The translations under genes were made by a program, and so were the position numbers. Positions 31,840-42,547 of a DNA stretch of 64,000 bases are shown here, piece by piece; position 1 is the first letter of the stretch; each line of letters starts with the position of its first letter. Source of the DNA: Hydractinia symbiolongicarpus (taxonomy: Eukaryota > Cnidaria > Hydrozoa > Anthoathecata > Hydractiniidae); contig NC_079887.1 of assembly GCF_029227915.1 (NCBI RefSeq), forward strand, positions 18,413,650 to 18,477,649, read 5' to 3'. The notes beneath the pieces were generated by a model that had not been told where the DNA came from, made no database searches, and saw only the letters and a program-made list of their open reading frames with translations.

Positions 31840-32345
31840 TAGGAAAAATATAATTATCTTGCATCTACAACAAGCAGGTATTCATAAGTATATGATATTA
31901 GCTATATTGAGTATAATAGGTAATCTTTTGAGTTGTACTTAATGCCTTTGCCTTGGCAACCTCTCCGCAACACTTTCTATACTAGTTTACTACTTTCCAA
32001 GTTTCCCCTAGCTACAAGTTTTGCAACCCAGTGCTTGCTATTCAACCAATTCAGTGAAATACACATAACTAAATTGCTTGAATTTCTTCAAGTAAACAAC
32101 AGCCTAAATAACATTATTGTATATTTATACATTTACACAAAACAATCAAGGGCAATATGCGAGAAGTTTGTGTGTAGCAATGAGAGGAATCAAAACAAAC
32201 TAGCCACACGTATCTGCGACGTAAAACGCCGATCTCGCTTACCTCTGCAAGGTTATATATAAAACTTTGGTACATTGAGACAAATCTCATTAAATATTAC
32301 ACAAAGAAATACTGTGTATTGGAGGGTCACGTGACGAAACCTCCT

Positions 32346-32412
32346 CCAGGGCCATGTTCGTATCGCCGTCCGGGGGTCAGAAAAGATACAAGATGCCCTG
32401 GGGACGAGGTTG
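32346..32412 (+). repeat. interspersed repeat, opposite copy of 26,505-26,580
   Basis: GGGCCATGTTCGTATCGCCG through CCTGGGGACGAGGTTG, inverted relative to 26,505-26,580 and with a few substitutions. The intervening 5.8 kb could be a composite unit. The flanks of the two copies do not match. Confidence 0.6.
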
Positions 32413-32942
32413 CACATACAAAACAATATAATTTGCCTTGCCTCTGTTATTTCTGGTCGTGAAAACGAATGTATCATATCAAGTAAGATTTGTACTAATC
32501 TAGTATTCTTCCACAGTGAATAGTTAAACATTGCATGTTGTAATTTGCGTCTTTTTTAAAGTTGTTGCTGTAAACGTTACTGAAAAAGAAAGCACAGAAA
32601 TGATAAAAAATGCTTAAAAAAAGGTATTTTGTTATTTTTTACACTTTTTTCTTCTCAATTCAATTAATTTGATTTTGATATCTGCTTTGTTTTAAAAGAA
32701 TAGAATCCTTCTGTGAATCCTAAATATGCTATGGTTGATCATGACAACGCGAAATCTCAAGTTTCCAAGACGTCTTCTCCGACATACAGACATTCCTATT
32801 TTCATAGGGAGCAAGCTTGGAGTAGGAAGGAGAATTAGTCCGTTTATTCTGTATGTGTAAAGTTAGTATGATTCAATCACGTTCCAGGTGCATGTAGTCT
32901 CTTTTTTATCCATATTGTGGAAAAAAAAAAAACAGGCTGCCT

Positions 32943-33275
32943 ATGATTATTATAGCAAAAGGAATGCGAAATTTTGAAGACGTCTTTCCACTATTTCGTG
33001 AACATCCTTACGTCACATTAGGCCAAGGATTATTTACACCACAAGTAGATGAAAGTAATGATTTTGTCAACACTAGTTATATGTCTGTAGAAAATGACAA
33101 AGATGTGATAGAAACAGGAAGTTCGCAAGATGTGGATAAAGAAATTCCGATGCTGAAGGAGTTGCCAAGAAGATTTTCAAATTTTAAATCTAAACAAGGA
33201 ACCGCGGTCGGTTTGAAATCACACAAACATTTTATCGTACGCGTTCCGGCCAATAATAGAAGCATGTGTCGCTAA
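32943..33275 (+). CDS. hypothetical ORF, possible host exon
   Basis: 110 codons: MIIIAKGMRNFEDVFPLFREHPYVTLGQGLF..., with a basic C-terminus GLKSHKHFIVRVPANNRSMCR. Conserved in the right arm at 44,909-45,295, where only a few residues differ. Preceded by an A-rich tract ending CAG, so a 3' splice site is conceivable. No domain recognised. It may be a terminal exon or a transposon remnant. Confidence 0.35.
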   Translation: MIIIAKGMRNFEDVFPLFREHPYVTLGQGLFTPQVDESNDFVNTSYMSVENDKDVIETGSSQDVDKEIPMLKELPRRFSNFKSKQGTAVGLKSHKHFIVRVPANNRSMCR

Positions 33276-33858
33276 GATACCAATCTGGATATTAATGGAA
33301 AAAATAATTAGCTGTATCCAGTTGTATCGGTTGTGTGTGCATGTAAATTCTGTATTAGGGACGGATTAACAAAATTAGGCATATCGGAAAAGTGGGACTC
33401 GAGACCCGGGAACCCTGGCTGGGACTCTGACTCAGGACATGGTATTTTGGAGCTTGGGCTCGGGATTCGAGACTTGAGACTCAATATTTACAAATGTTTA
33501 AAAGTCAGACCAAAAGAAATACCGAAAGTCCACAACGTTTTTCTCTAATAAAAAAAGCCCTATTTAAGCTCTGATAAAACTATCTACAATATAAGCTCTG
33601 ATAAAAAATATAGATCAAAAAACAAAATTTAAAAAATCGTCAAAGGAGGATAGGAAACATTATGCTCAAAATTAAAGTTGTTAGGGGTTAAGTATAATAC
33701 ACACTGTAATGCGAAGAATAAAAACTCGATGAAGTGAAAGATAACAAAAAGAGATCAGGTGGAAGTCTGTTAATAATTCGGACACTTTCAAAAAAATAAC
33801 AATAGATATATACATGTAGAAAATATACATGTTTTTTATAAGAACACTCAACTTGAAG

Positions 33859-35425
33859 GACGCCCTCAAATGTTCTTTCCTTTTACAATTTGAAGCATCA
33901 AAATTATTCTTTTATTCTTCATAATTTTCCTCTTATTTTATCATTTATGAAGTTTAAAGGAGAATTTTAGTACTTCTCGATATTGACAAAGCCTTAAATA
34001 TTCTCAACATGTTCTAAAGGTTTGGAAGCCATATAACGTGTATATCCACATATGCTGAAATAAAATCTGTTATAATTTAATATAAGATAAGCACTTGGAA
34101 TAGCAAAAACAAAGAGATATGGGAACAACTTACAAAATAGACCTGTCTCAAATTGTAAATATATGCACGGCAATGTAAACTCGTTTACAAATAACCTGTT
34201 ATAAAAAAATAAAAAAATAACAAGAAGCCCTGTGGGGCTCTAAGAATTTCCGCGCGCTACCAAAATATTTGATGAAAACCTGCTAATTCGTTGTGTTATT
34301 GTGCCAAACATTCGAAGGGGTTTGGTGCATGAACCTCTGAAGATAAAGCACACCAGTGACATTATATCTTACAACAAACGCAAACAAAACGAAACGTGTC
34401 ATAATAAACTCACATTTTAAAAGAAATTGCTAACAAAAAATACAGCCTATCATTCATGGTTGAAAGTCTTGCGATTGAAACGTTTATGGTCTTAAACGGC
34501 ATTAGTTGACAAAAAATCAAAATTTTGATGTGACCATCATTTTCAGCATACTTTTTTTATTAACTGTGTCAATTTTTGTCGAAAATAAAGCAGTTTTAAT
34601 TTTTGGATAAATTTTGACCTGAAATGACATTTAGGTAACAAAAAATCAAACTTTTGTACCATCATCATTTTCAGCATACTTTATTTGTTTACTGTGCCAA
34701 ATTTTGTTAAAAATAAAGTAGTTTTAATTTTTGGACCAATTTTGGTCTGAAATGACATTTAGGTAAGAAGAAATCAAAATTTTGATGTCACCATCATGTT
34801 CAGCATACTTTATTTGTTAACTGTTCCAAATTTTGTTGAAAATAAAGTAGTTCTAATTTTTGGACCAATTTTGGCCTAAAATGACATGTAGGTGACAAAA
34901 ATCAAAATTATTATGTCACCATTATGTTCAGCATACTTTTTTTGTTAACTGTGCCAAATTTTGTCGAAAACAAAATACCAATTTTGGCCTGAAGCGTCAA
35001 TACTAGACTTCCCAGTAGTTAAGGAGCTTGGGTACGAAGTTTACATCTGTGACGGAACAACGTGAAATCCCAGGGTCGATTTTTTCTCAAAAAATGCTCC
35101 GAAAGAAAAAAACGACGGTTTTAAAGAATTTCCTACGCCTTCGGGCGCGGAAATTCAAAAATAGTCGATAAGGCCCGTGGAAAAATCCACTTAGGCAAAA
35201 CGACAATGGAAAATAGGCTGATTTAGATTTTTTGCTGACGTCAACAGTGCAGATACAAAAGAAAATTAGCAAAATTTAGTTTATTTGTTGCCTGTAATGT
35301 GTAGAGGCTGAAACGCTGATCAAAATAATGCATAGGATCATATTTTCGATGAACGCCTAAGGAGATATAAGAGTTTAAAAAATTTTGCTGACGTCAGCAA
35401 AGACAAACAAATATGCGAAAAAAAA
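33859..35425. other. palindrome spacer, noncoding with minisatellite
   Basis: Unique relative to both arms. No convincing gene. Contains an about 128-bp tandem repeat (34,508-34,990) and AT-rich flanks. From 35,426 the sequence becomes the inverse of 10,440 downward. Confidence 0.6.
34508..34990 (+). repeat. 128-bp minisatellite, about 3.7 copies
   Basis: Units start at about 34,508, 34,637, 34,764 and 34,894, each with AAAATCAAAATTTTGATGTC, CAGCATACTTTATTTGTTAA and TTTTAATTTTTGGACCAATT segments. Divergence between units is about 10 percent by eye. Confidence 0.85.
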
Positions 35426-36893
35426 TCATTTTTTTTAAAATTGTATCAAAAATATACAACCAAAGAAGTTGTCGAATTCAAAAAATCCTATTCAACTATT
35501 GTGTAAAAAAGTATTGTGTATCTCCTAATAACTTTTGAAAACAAATTTCGCCTTTGACAAATTTGATCGTGATTACTCGCTCAAAAGGCTATTTCGCTGA
35601 ATGTGTGGCAAATATTTCCTAACTTTTTCTCTTAGCAATGGAACACTTAAATTTCCACATAATATTCTACATCTTCATTATCGTCATTGTTATTTAAAGT
35701 TATACAAAAAACATATCAATCATATTTTTATATTATTATCAATTTTTTTGATTGAGTTGTTAGAAAACTTTTTATTTGACATTTGCGTTGCATCTCCATA
35801 AAACTTAACATTTGCATTGTTTCGAATCCTAGAATGATCAATTAAATAAATACAATAATCAACAAAAACAGATAAATCAATGTTCAAGAAGCTATGGAGC
35901 GGTAGTTGACATGACATCACGTGTGGGTGATACATAGTTAATCGAAAGATTTTGTGAGTATATATCATTAGTACTTTCCTTTTCAAAGGGGAAGTGAACT
36001 CAAAATTATTTTTTGATATTTGATTCATGATAATTATTTTTTGTTTTTTCAAACTGATAATATAGTATAAAATAGGTATATGTACCTTATTGTGAGGTGG
36101 AGCCTGTATAATTTTAAAGTAGGACTAACGGCTTCCTTCTCTTAGATTTTAACTACTGGCTTACGTTGAAGCTATCGCCATATCTACAAGTGCTATGATA
36201 CTGGATATGCACGTAGTTAGTTTTTCCATTTTAATATGACTGGATTGACAATCAAATTAACGAATAGGCGTCAAGACGAATTACAGAGAGTTGAAATGAG
36301 GTTGGAGGTAGCCTGATCCACTGACTGACTGAGAATATTCACCCATGATATCGCAATAACCTGTTTCCTTGTCTGTTCCCAACCTTATAATGACGCCTTA
36401 TTTGACGAATGCTAAGAAGCTAGAAAAAAGGTTGGCAGATGTTTTTTACCTCACTTTGTTGCAATTTTATGTTTTTGTCAATTGATTCTTCAGACACAAA
36501 AGTGTAATTAATAAAAAACTTTTCATTTAAGGTGTAACTGCCTAAAAATTGTTGGCAAGTGAACTATGTGCTTTTGTGTAATTTTCGAGTGAGTTGCATT
36601 TTCTAGTGTCCGGCGTATTGCAGTTATCCATCAGTAAGAATTTAAAACCAGGTATTACATTTAGTTTATTAATCTTTTTTTAAAAAGGAGACCCCAAGAG
36701 TAAAAACCACATTCAAACACACTGTTTGTATCTGCCTTAATGTTTGATGGATGTGTTCTCACTTTTGAGTGTCGCGTTAGTCTTACTTTACTGCTCATCA
36801 AAAAAGAAGAGTTTCACTTCTGCGGTGTAAACAATTTTTGTGTATAAGTAAAAAGCTAAAAAATACATTTTGGGATATATATTCCAACTGTAT
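35426..36893. repeat. inverted duplicate of 8,974-10,440 (MFS 3' flank)
   Basis: Reverse complement of the left-arm segment with scattered single-base changes (positions sum to 45,867). Noncoding apart from the shared 110-codon low-complexity ORF (35,720-36,052). Confidence 0.85.
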
Positions 36894-38222
36894 TTAAGCA
36901 ATTATTATCCTATGAGACAAAAATTCCTTCCTGCGTATAAAAAGTATAAACAAAAATATAGAACATACGATAGATACGGTAAGTGCAACATACTCCATTA
37001 CCGTATATAACGCAACAGCGGTTAGTAGTGCCAGCAAAGCGCCTGCGCGTGATAAGGTTATCCGTGTTCCATTGACAGCTGAGCATTTCTCTGAAGAAGC
37101 CATTTGCGTAAGGACACTTGCTGAAATGATATTTTGCAGAATAACAACAACTGCAATTATAAGTGCATATAAAATCCAAGCCATAACAAACGTGGTGCTC
37201 TGAAAATGTCCAAACTTAAGCAAAACAGATAGATATTCCAACGCAATTATGGATAAAAGGGAAACATTGATAAGGATAAAGGACATTAATAGTGTTACTT
37301 CGCGCCAACACAAAATAACCAGCAACACCAACCCAATAGCTGCGGCAAGAACATAGACTAAACTCATTTCTCTGATGGTGTAATGGTCAGCCTCGACAAA
37401 TAAAAGCGGAAACCAGATATAAGATTTCATTAAACAAAACATTTCAAACGATGACAACAACATTATTACAACGACATCTATGTATCCTTTCTGAAATAAT
37501 TCATAACGAGTCTTGCATTGCGCACTAATTTCTCGTGTGTGCATAGCGACATAGCATGGTTTTGTGTCTTTATTTTTCAAACTTTGTCTTGTGTCAGGCA
37601 AATCATGCAGAAATGTCAGTACAATCACTGCCATGCACCCAAAAAGAAAAGATATAAAAAGAGAAGGAACATTCACATATGTCAAATGCCAGTCACCAAC
37701 GCACCAGTCAATATTTCGAAATGCGAAGTTAATTAGTGGACCCAGCAATGAACCGATTTCAAAAGAACCTGCCAATAACATAATATTTGATTTAACTTGG
37801 ACTTCATCACTTTGACTTATCTCACCAAACGCAATTGGAACTAAACCCCCTGCTGACCCAGCAATAAATCGTCCAATTACCAAAATTGCTGGAGCGAAAT
37901 TGAAAGTGAACAAAACATTTCCAACTATTGCGCAAATGTTTATTAATGTGTATGTATAACGTAGTTTAACATTTTTCCGTAGATATCGGTAGTAAATAAA
38001 CGTTGTCAGAATTGTCATAAGTAAATAGCATGACGAAATTATTGTGTAAAGTACTTTTTCAAGGACTTTATTACTTACAACCGATTTGACATAAAACCAT
38101 GTTGTAAGAAATGTTACGCTATACTCAATCCCACATAAGAACTCTTGAATTATAAACACAATGAGTCTCGATTGTCGAATATTTCTCCAAACTTCATCGT
38201 ACGTTTTGCTAGCATGCGACAT
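36894..38222 (-). CDS. MFS transporter, full-length, intronless (MFSD8-like)
   Basis: The 442-residue polytopic membrane protein has about 11-12 hydrophobic segments. A short cytosolic N-terminus (MSHASKTYDEVWRNIRQSR) comes first. GRFIAGSAGGLVPIAFGEI (about 117-135) fits the MFS TM4-TM5 signature. A central loop (LHDLPDTRQSLKNKDTKPCYVAMH) separates the halves. Length and layout resemble MFSD8/CLN7-type lysosomal transporters, but I cannot fix substrate or subfamily. The single exon suggests a host retrocopy or a naturally intronless gene. It is the only complete copy in the window: 8,047-8,973 and 49,056-49,513 are truncated relatives. Confidence 0.82.
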   Translation of the reverse strand: MSHASKTYDEVWRNIRQSRLIVFIIQEFLCGIEYSVTFLTTWFYVKSVVSNKVLEKVLYTIISSCYLLMTILTTFIYYRYLRKNVKLRYTYTLINICAIVGNVLFTFNFAPAILVIGRFIAGSAGGLVPIAFGEISQSDEVQVKSNIMLLAGSFEIGSLLGPLINFAFRNIDWCVGDWHLTYVNVPSLFISFLFGCMAVIVLTFLHDLPDTRQSLKNKDTKPCYVAMHTREISAQCKTRYELFQKGYIDVVVIMLLSSFEMFCLMKSYIWFPLLFVEADHYTIREMSLVYVLAAAIGLVLLVILCWREVTLLMSFILINVSLLSIIALEYLSVLLKFGHFQSTTFVMAWILYALIIAVVVILQNIISASVLTQMASSEKCSAVNGTRITLSRAGALLALLTAVALYTVMEYVALTVSIVCSIFLFILFIRRKEFLSHRIIIA

Positions 38223-39923
38223 GCTTCTACTGTAGTTTTTTAAAAGCAGTTTTACTTAAAAATCTTTCACACGCTTAATTAATTTTTATAATTAGCAACA
38301 AATCGTTTCTGTGATAGAGGTAATCGTGTTGTTGCATGGCAACGTTCTAACAAGATCTGTCGGATGAGAAAATAATTAATGTTCTCTATCAAGTTTGAGT
38401 GATTCTCCGCAGGTTTCTTCTATATCCAGGCTTCACAAAAAGTTTTATATGTCTATTTTTCATAAACATTTTAGAAATGCTAATACTTTCTAAAATTGTA
38501 ATATTTGATTTTGTAAGTGACGTTTGCAGCAGTTCTTTACTAGGCGGAATATTTTAGCAGAAATGTTATTATTCTGATTAATAGGCCGAATTGTATTTTA
38601 GCAGAAATGTTATTATTTTTATTGTTAGGCGGCAATTTTCGCTAACCTGACGTAGGAATGATTTACAGGTGCAGAACAACAGGTGGACGGAGAGGAAAGC
38701 TAAACTTTCTAAATCGAAAAAGTATCCAAAAATTACTGATTGTGATGGCAAATCAATAAATAAAGTTAACTTTTCTTCAGAGAAACTCTGGAAACATCGA
38801 TTAAACACAAACAAAGGATGTTTCTCAATAAAGTTGTTGCAAAAAAAACCATTGTCTCAAAGTTTGTGAAGTGATTAAATGTACCTTTCTTGTAAAGAAA
38901 GCTCGTTCCCCTGGCCTCTTTTCGCTTTTGAAAATACAGACCCTTTCCATATTTTCAAAAGCAAAAGGAAGACCTGAAGACAAGGTTTTATGTGAAGCCG
39001 TTCTTTTACGTGTTTCTTTTTCAATATATTGTAACGTTTTTTTAAGTTTATAGATTATTTTCTGTACTGTGCAGTTATACACACTAAGAATCGTAGTGAA
39101 AATAGAAACGACATAACTATTTCGTTTATTTAGTGCATTTTTTTATTATTATTAATGTTTTGGATAAAAATATATAATTTTAACAGTGCGGCAAACCCAC
39201 AAAAACGAAAAAACGGCAAAAACAGGAAAAATATCGCCAAATTCATAAGGGCTATATATGAATACTTTCAGGAAAACATAGACGCTTTGAAGCGTGAATG
39301 TTTGTAGGAAGAGGCGCAAACTGTTCTAACTAATTGCGTAAGTACGAACCTCAAATGGAGTAAATCAATATTATGTCAAGAAATTCACTAAATATTAATA
39401 TAAGGCTTTTTGAAAATAAAAGTTTGTTACTAACGAAAGCAGTAAAGGAAGGGCATTTGGGAATTTTTACTGTATTTAGGCCGGTCTTTGTGGGAGTTCT
39501 AAAAAGCCCGGAGAGAAGCAGACCAGCTGTTAGTACACTACACTTTCCAAATCAGGAGGTTTTTGTCGCCAAAAAGAGTAGTTTTTCAAAAATGGATTGG
39601 GGTTTCTAAAATACGTAGCAAAAATAAAAATTTGAGCAGGATTTTAGTTGAACAAATTTTATTTTACCCGGAATGTTTACTTTTAAACCACTTTTTTGTT
39701 TACCAACAGAAAAGCGCTAGAAAATCATCATTTTCCAATCGACTTAACCAGGCTTAGTCAGTGAAAGTAAAAATTAGCATGACAATGGGTTTTGTAACCT
39801 AGGTTCGAAAGTCGTATCGCACCCGATAAAACATTTAAAATCACAAAAATGGTGCGTAAGTATCATATAAAAGTTTGAAACAATGCGTAGCCTAAATTTT
39901 AAAGATGTGTGTATTGTGAATAA
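38223..39923. other. 5' flank of MFS gene up to Polinton 2, noncoding
   Basis: No supported gene. Short ORFs (38,669-38,869; 39,373-39,757) are not family-like. A small direct duplication containing AGCAGAAATGTTATTATT occurs twice at about 38,554 and 38,598. The MFS promoter should lie in the first few hundred bases. Confidence 0.5.
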
Positions 39924-40060
39924 AGCTAGTGTAGGGATGGAATATAAATATACTTTTTAAAAAACACGGTCAAACTCTCATAAAAAAATATCATACAGAA
40001 TTTTGCTTGTGACGTCACAACTTTTCGTCACGCCTCATTGCACAAAAATCTATTGATATG
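39924..40060 (+). repeat. Polinton 2 left terminal repeat
   Basis: Degenerate match to the Polinton 1 TIR: AGCTAG(T)GTAGGG, GGTCAAACTCTCATAAAAA and TGTGACGTCACA in the same order and spacing. The opposite TIR was not found in the window. Confidence 0.7.
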
Positions 40061-40224
40061 CATGAAAAAATCCCCATCATGCTTAGTCATGCATATCAAG
40101 GTTAAGTCCCTATCATACAAAATTGAGTAGAAAAGGGGAATTCCCTATAAATCAACGCATGCGCAGTAAAGAGGTGAATAACTCTGTAATTTTCAGACTT
40201 TGTTGAAATATGTATATAACTAGT

Positions 40225-40335
40225 CGTTAGCCCGTGGACAATCCACGGGTTCGCCCGTCGCAGCTAAGCTACCATTTTGCGTGACAGACAGACGGACGGA
40301 CGGACAGACGTATACGGGCATTATAATATAGATAA
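40225..40335 (+). repeat. short interspersed repeat with CCCGTGGA hairpin
   Basis: Begins TAGTCGTTAGCCCGTGGA with perfect stem CCCGTGGA / TCCACGGG, then CGCCCGTCGCA, and ends in a GACAGACGGACGGACGGACA run and ATTATAATATAGAT. Related copies lie at 55,288-55,405 and 55,407-55,575. It sits immediately upstream of the DUF4116-type gene start. Confidence 0.7.
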
Positions 40336-40337
40336 AG

Positions 40338-40768
40338 ATGAGTTGGTTTCACAGTATTCCGGACCATGCCAAGACGCAAGACATGTGCAACAAAGCCGTT
40401 GTGCAACAAAGCCCCATCTACTCAAATATGTCCCGGATAGGTTCAAGACGCAGGACATGTGCAATAGGGTCGTTGAAAAGTATCCCTACCTATTCAAGTA
40501 TGTCCCAAAAAGGTCGTCGAGGCGAGGCATGTGTAATGAGGCTGTTGAAAAAAATCCCCATGCGCTCAGGCGCGTGCCGGATCAATTCAAAACGCAGGGC
40601 ATGTGCAACAAGGCCGCTGAAAATTACGGGCTGGTGCTCAAATATGTCCCCGACAAGTTCAAGACGCAAGGCATGTGTAACAAGGCTGTTGAAAAGAATC
40701 CCGGCGCGCTCGAGTATGTACCAGATTGGTTCAAGACACAAGACATGTGCAACAGGGCCTCATCGTAG
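40338..40768 (+). pseudogene. DUF4116-type repeat protein, frameshifted
   Basis: ATG at 40,338 (MSWFHSIPDHAKTQDMCNKAV) runs into a shift near 40,400-40,415. Afterwards five to six about 25-residue repeats of the form KTQ(D/G)MCNKAVEKNPxALxYVPDxF are readable to the stop at 40,768. This is the DUF4116-like repeat found in large DNA viruses and cnidarian mobile elements, of unknown function. It occupies the position of the ankyrin gene of Polinton 1. The repeats with invariant Cys suggest a solenoid (inference). Confidence 0.75.
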
Positions 40769-40871
40769 AAGGCCTGCCCCAGACTAGAGGCGACTTGACG
40801 CAAATGGAATTTTTAGGGATGGTTTGAAACGTTATCTTACAACATGGTTGTAAGATACTATTACTAATAAA

Positions 40872-41057
40872 ATGTGCATTAACTGTCAATCAAAATTCAA
40901 TAGCTTTGGAACGGTACTAGCCATGACATTTATAGCCGGTATTGGTATCTCCCTGCCGCTAATGGCGTTGGCCATGGTACAAGAATCAGAGAGGGAGAAG
41001 TATAATAAGCAGAGGATTCAAGACCTATGGGATCGCCTTAATGCCTTAGAATCATAA
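40872..41057 (+). CDS. 61-aa small membrane protein
   Basis: MCINCQSKFNSFG with CxxC, then one TM segment (TVLAMTFIAGIGISLPLMALAMV) and a charged tail EREKYNKQRIQDLWDRLNALE. AATAAAATG start context. No family recognised. It is specific to Polinton 2. Confidence 0.5.
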   Translation: MCINCQSKFNSFGTVLAMTFIAGIGISLPLMALAMVQESEREKYNKQRIQDLWDRLNALES

Positions 41058-41062
41058 TATAA

Positions 41063-41152
41063 ATGGAGCAGTGTGAAAACTGTGAAAGGGTACTTGACGA
41101 GTATGATAGATGTACCTGCGGGCGTAGTTTTGTGGTAAAGGGTAAAATGTAG
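41063..41152 (+). CDS. 29-aa zinc-ribbon-like mini-ORF
   Basis: ATG at 41,063, 5 bp after the previous stop within ATATAAATG. The product has CENC followed 9 residues later by CTC, a CxxC...CxC pattern able to bind zinc. Too short for certainty; spacing and start context favour a real gene or the N-terminus of a broken one. Confidence 0.35.
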   Translation: MEQCENCERVLDEYDRCTCGRSFVVKGKM

Positions 41153-41255
41153 TGCTGGTACTGCTAGCATGAATATATCACGTATAATGGGGGTGGCTGC
41201 GCGTGTACAATGACATGCAATTCTCTGCAGTCGTTCGAAATATACAATAAACAAG

Positions 41256-41813
41256 ATGCTACAATTTGAAAATGAGCTTGTCAAACCCAAGCTATTCTAC
41301 TCATTTGCTGCTACCTTTACTGATATAAACGATATCAACGCGGACTACCTGACAGTGTCGGATCCCATTCCTGCTAATGGGGGTAAGGATCAACGGTTTA
41401 TAGTAGGATACCATACACGGTACCTTGTGGTAGCCCTCAGGGTAAAAACACCAAAAATCTGGTCCCCACATGGGGTATCCGGTATAACGCCAATACAGTA
41501 CCGGCAATGAGTCTCGATTTCGAGGAGTACCCCGATTGGATTGCAAAGTATCGACAAATATGGAACAAAACCGAGGAGTTAATCTCTGAGCAATTGACGA
41601 CAGAGCCTGTGAAAAAGGATCGATATGTGAACGCCAAGCTTAAGTATTACAAAGATGCAATCATAACTAAATTCCATGGTATGCCGGTACCCTATTATGA
41701 ACCGTGCCAAGCCAGTGCCATCCTGGCTATTTAAAAACCACTACCCTCAGGTACACATCACAGAATGCCGGTATAAGGACTTTAAGAAGGAATGGTTGCT
41801 GAGTGAGGATTAA
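41256..41813 (+). pseudogene. about 180-aa unknown Polinton 2 protein, two frameshifts
   Basis: Frames 41,256-41,510, then about 41,480-41,734, then a third to TAA at 41,811 read as one continuous protein interrupted by 1-nt shifts near 41,480 and 41,705. N-terminus MLQFENELVKPKLFYSF; middle EEYPDWIAKYRQIWNKTEELISEQL; C-terminus ITECRYKDFKKEWLL. No family recognised and no counterpart in Polinton 1. Start context CAATAAACAAGATG. Confidence 0.5.
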
Positions 41814-41863
41814 AAAAACATATATTTTATAGGTCTACAAGGCCTATAAAATGTATATATAAA

Positions 41864-42545
41864 TTAGGGTTTATACTCAGGCGGAAACTCTAAGTAGCGC
41901 TTGCATACTGCACAGACTGAAGATTTTTTTATAACATCATTTTTTCCCTCTTCCCTGCCCTTGGCAAATAACTGGGCTTTCTCCTGTTCGTCGATGGCAT
42001 TCACGATTCTGGAGAACTGCTGCCGCATCTGTTCTTTCAATAGCATATATTTTTCCTTTTCATGGCTAATCAGGCTGTACTCGTAGTCACTAATCACATC
42101 GTTTTCCATTGCCTTGCTGATCAGGTCGACGATAGAGTTTAATTTACTTTCCGCGAGGAGCCTGATACCTTCAAGCTTCTTGCTCTTAACCCCGAGCCTT
42201 TTTGAAGCGTTTCTAAGACCTGCTTGACCTATCCCGGCTGCAATAGTCAGCCCTCCCATTGCAATGGCCAAGGGGACTCCTAGGACGGAGGCTATAGCTC
42301 CAATGCCAAGCCCCAACGCTTATTATCACGCTTATACCAAGCAGTCCGTGTTCGCAAAAGCGTACCCACGTATTATGCATTTTAAACTTCTTGGCAAGCC
42401 TGTTCCGCTCCTTAATTTCATTTTGTAAATATACCTCAATTTCCTAAATATTTTTAAGCCCAAAGACCTGGCTCTCATCCTGCATATCAGAGCCTTGCGC
42501 AGGTGCACTCGGTAAATTTGGGTACAGTTTAGCTATATCGCTCAT
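41864..42545 (-). pseudogene. homologue of the 212-aa membrane protein, broken
   Basis: Frame 41,864-42,316 (GIGAIASVLGVPLAIAMGGLTIAAGIG...) matches residues about 80-212 of the Polinton 1 protein and retains the C-terminal CAVCKRYLEFPPEYKP lost there. The N-terminal part up to ATG at 42,545 is in other frames, with stops near 42,320-42,340 and 42,445. It starts 2 bp after the minor capsid stop. Confidence 0.7.
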
Positions 42546-42547
42546 CC

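Larger units (their letters stand above)
28813..31985. mobile_element. 3.17-kb insertion present only in the left arm
   Basis: The right arm runs directly from the sequence before 28,813 into that after 31,985. The block begins TTGCGGAGAG and has its inverse CTCTCCGCAA at 31,961-31,970, followed by about 15 bp of filler. Near its left end is a GTGCGC-GCCA-GCGCAC hairpin. It carries a decayed SWIM-finger fragment (29,495-30,168), a tRNA-like sequence (31,772-31,839), many GCTAG-rich repeats (30.5-30.9 kb) and short AT dinucleotide tracts. A non-autonomous DNA transposon is likely; the class is unresolved. Confidence 0.65.
26051..33858. repeat. left palindrome arm B (inverse of 44,325-48,968)
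   Basis: Matches the right arm in reverse order and strand over its whole length, apart from small indels near 26,160-26,280 and the 3.17-kb insertion at 28,813-31,985. Homologous positions sum to about 75,009 before the insertion and 78,183 after it. Mostly noncoding; only a 110-codon ORF near 33 kb stands out. The palindrome's inner border is near 33,858 / 44,325. Confidence 0.93.

Noticed and set aside
40338-40787. 149-aa frame with GSRRRTCA-like repeats
   Set aside because: After about residue 20 it is an off-frame reading of the DUF4116-type repeats; only the first 20 or so codons are likely genuine.
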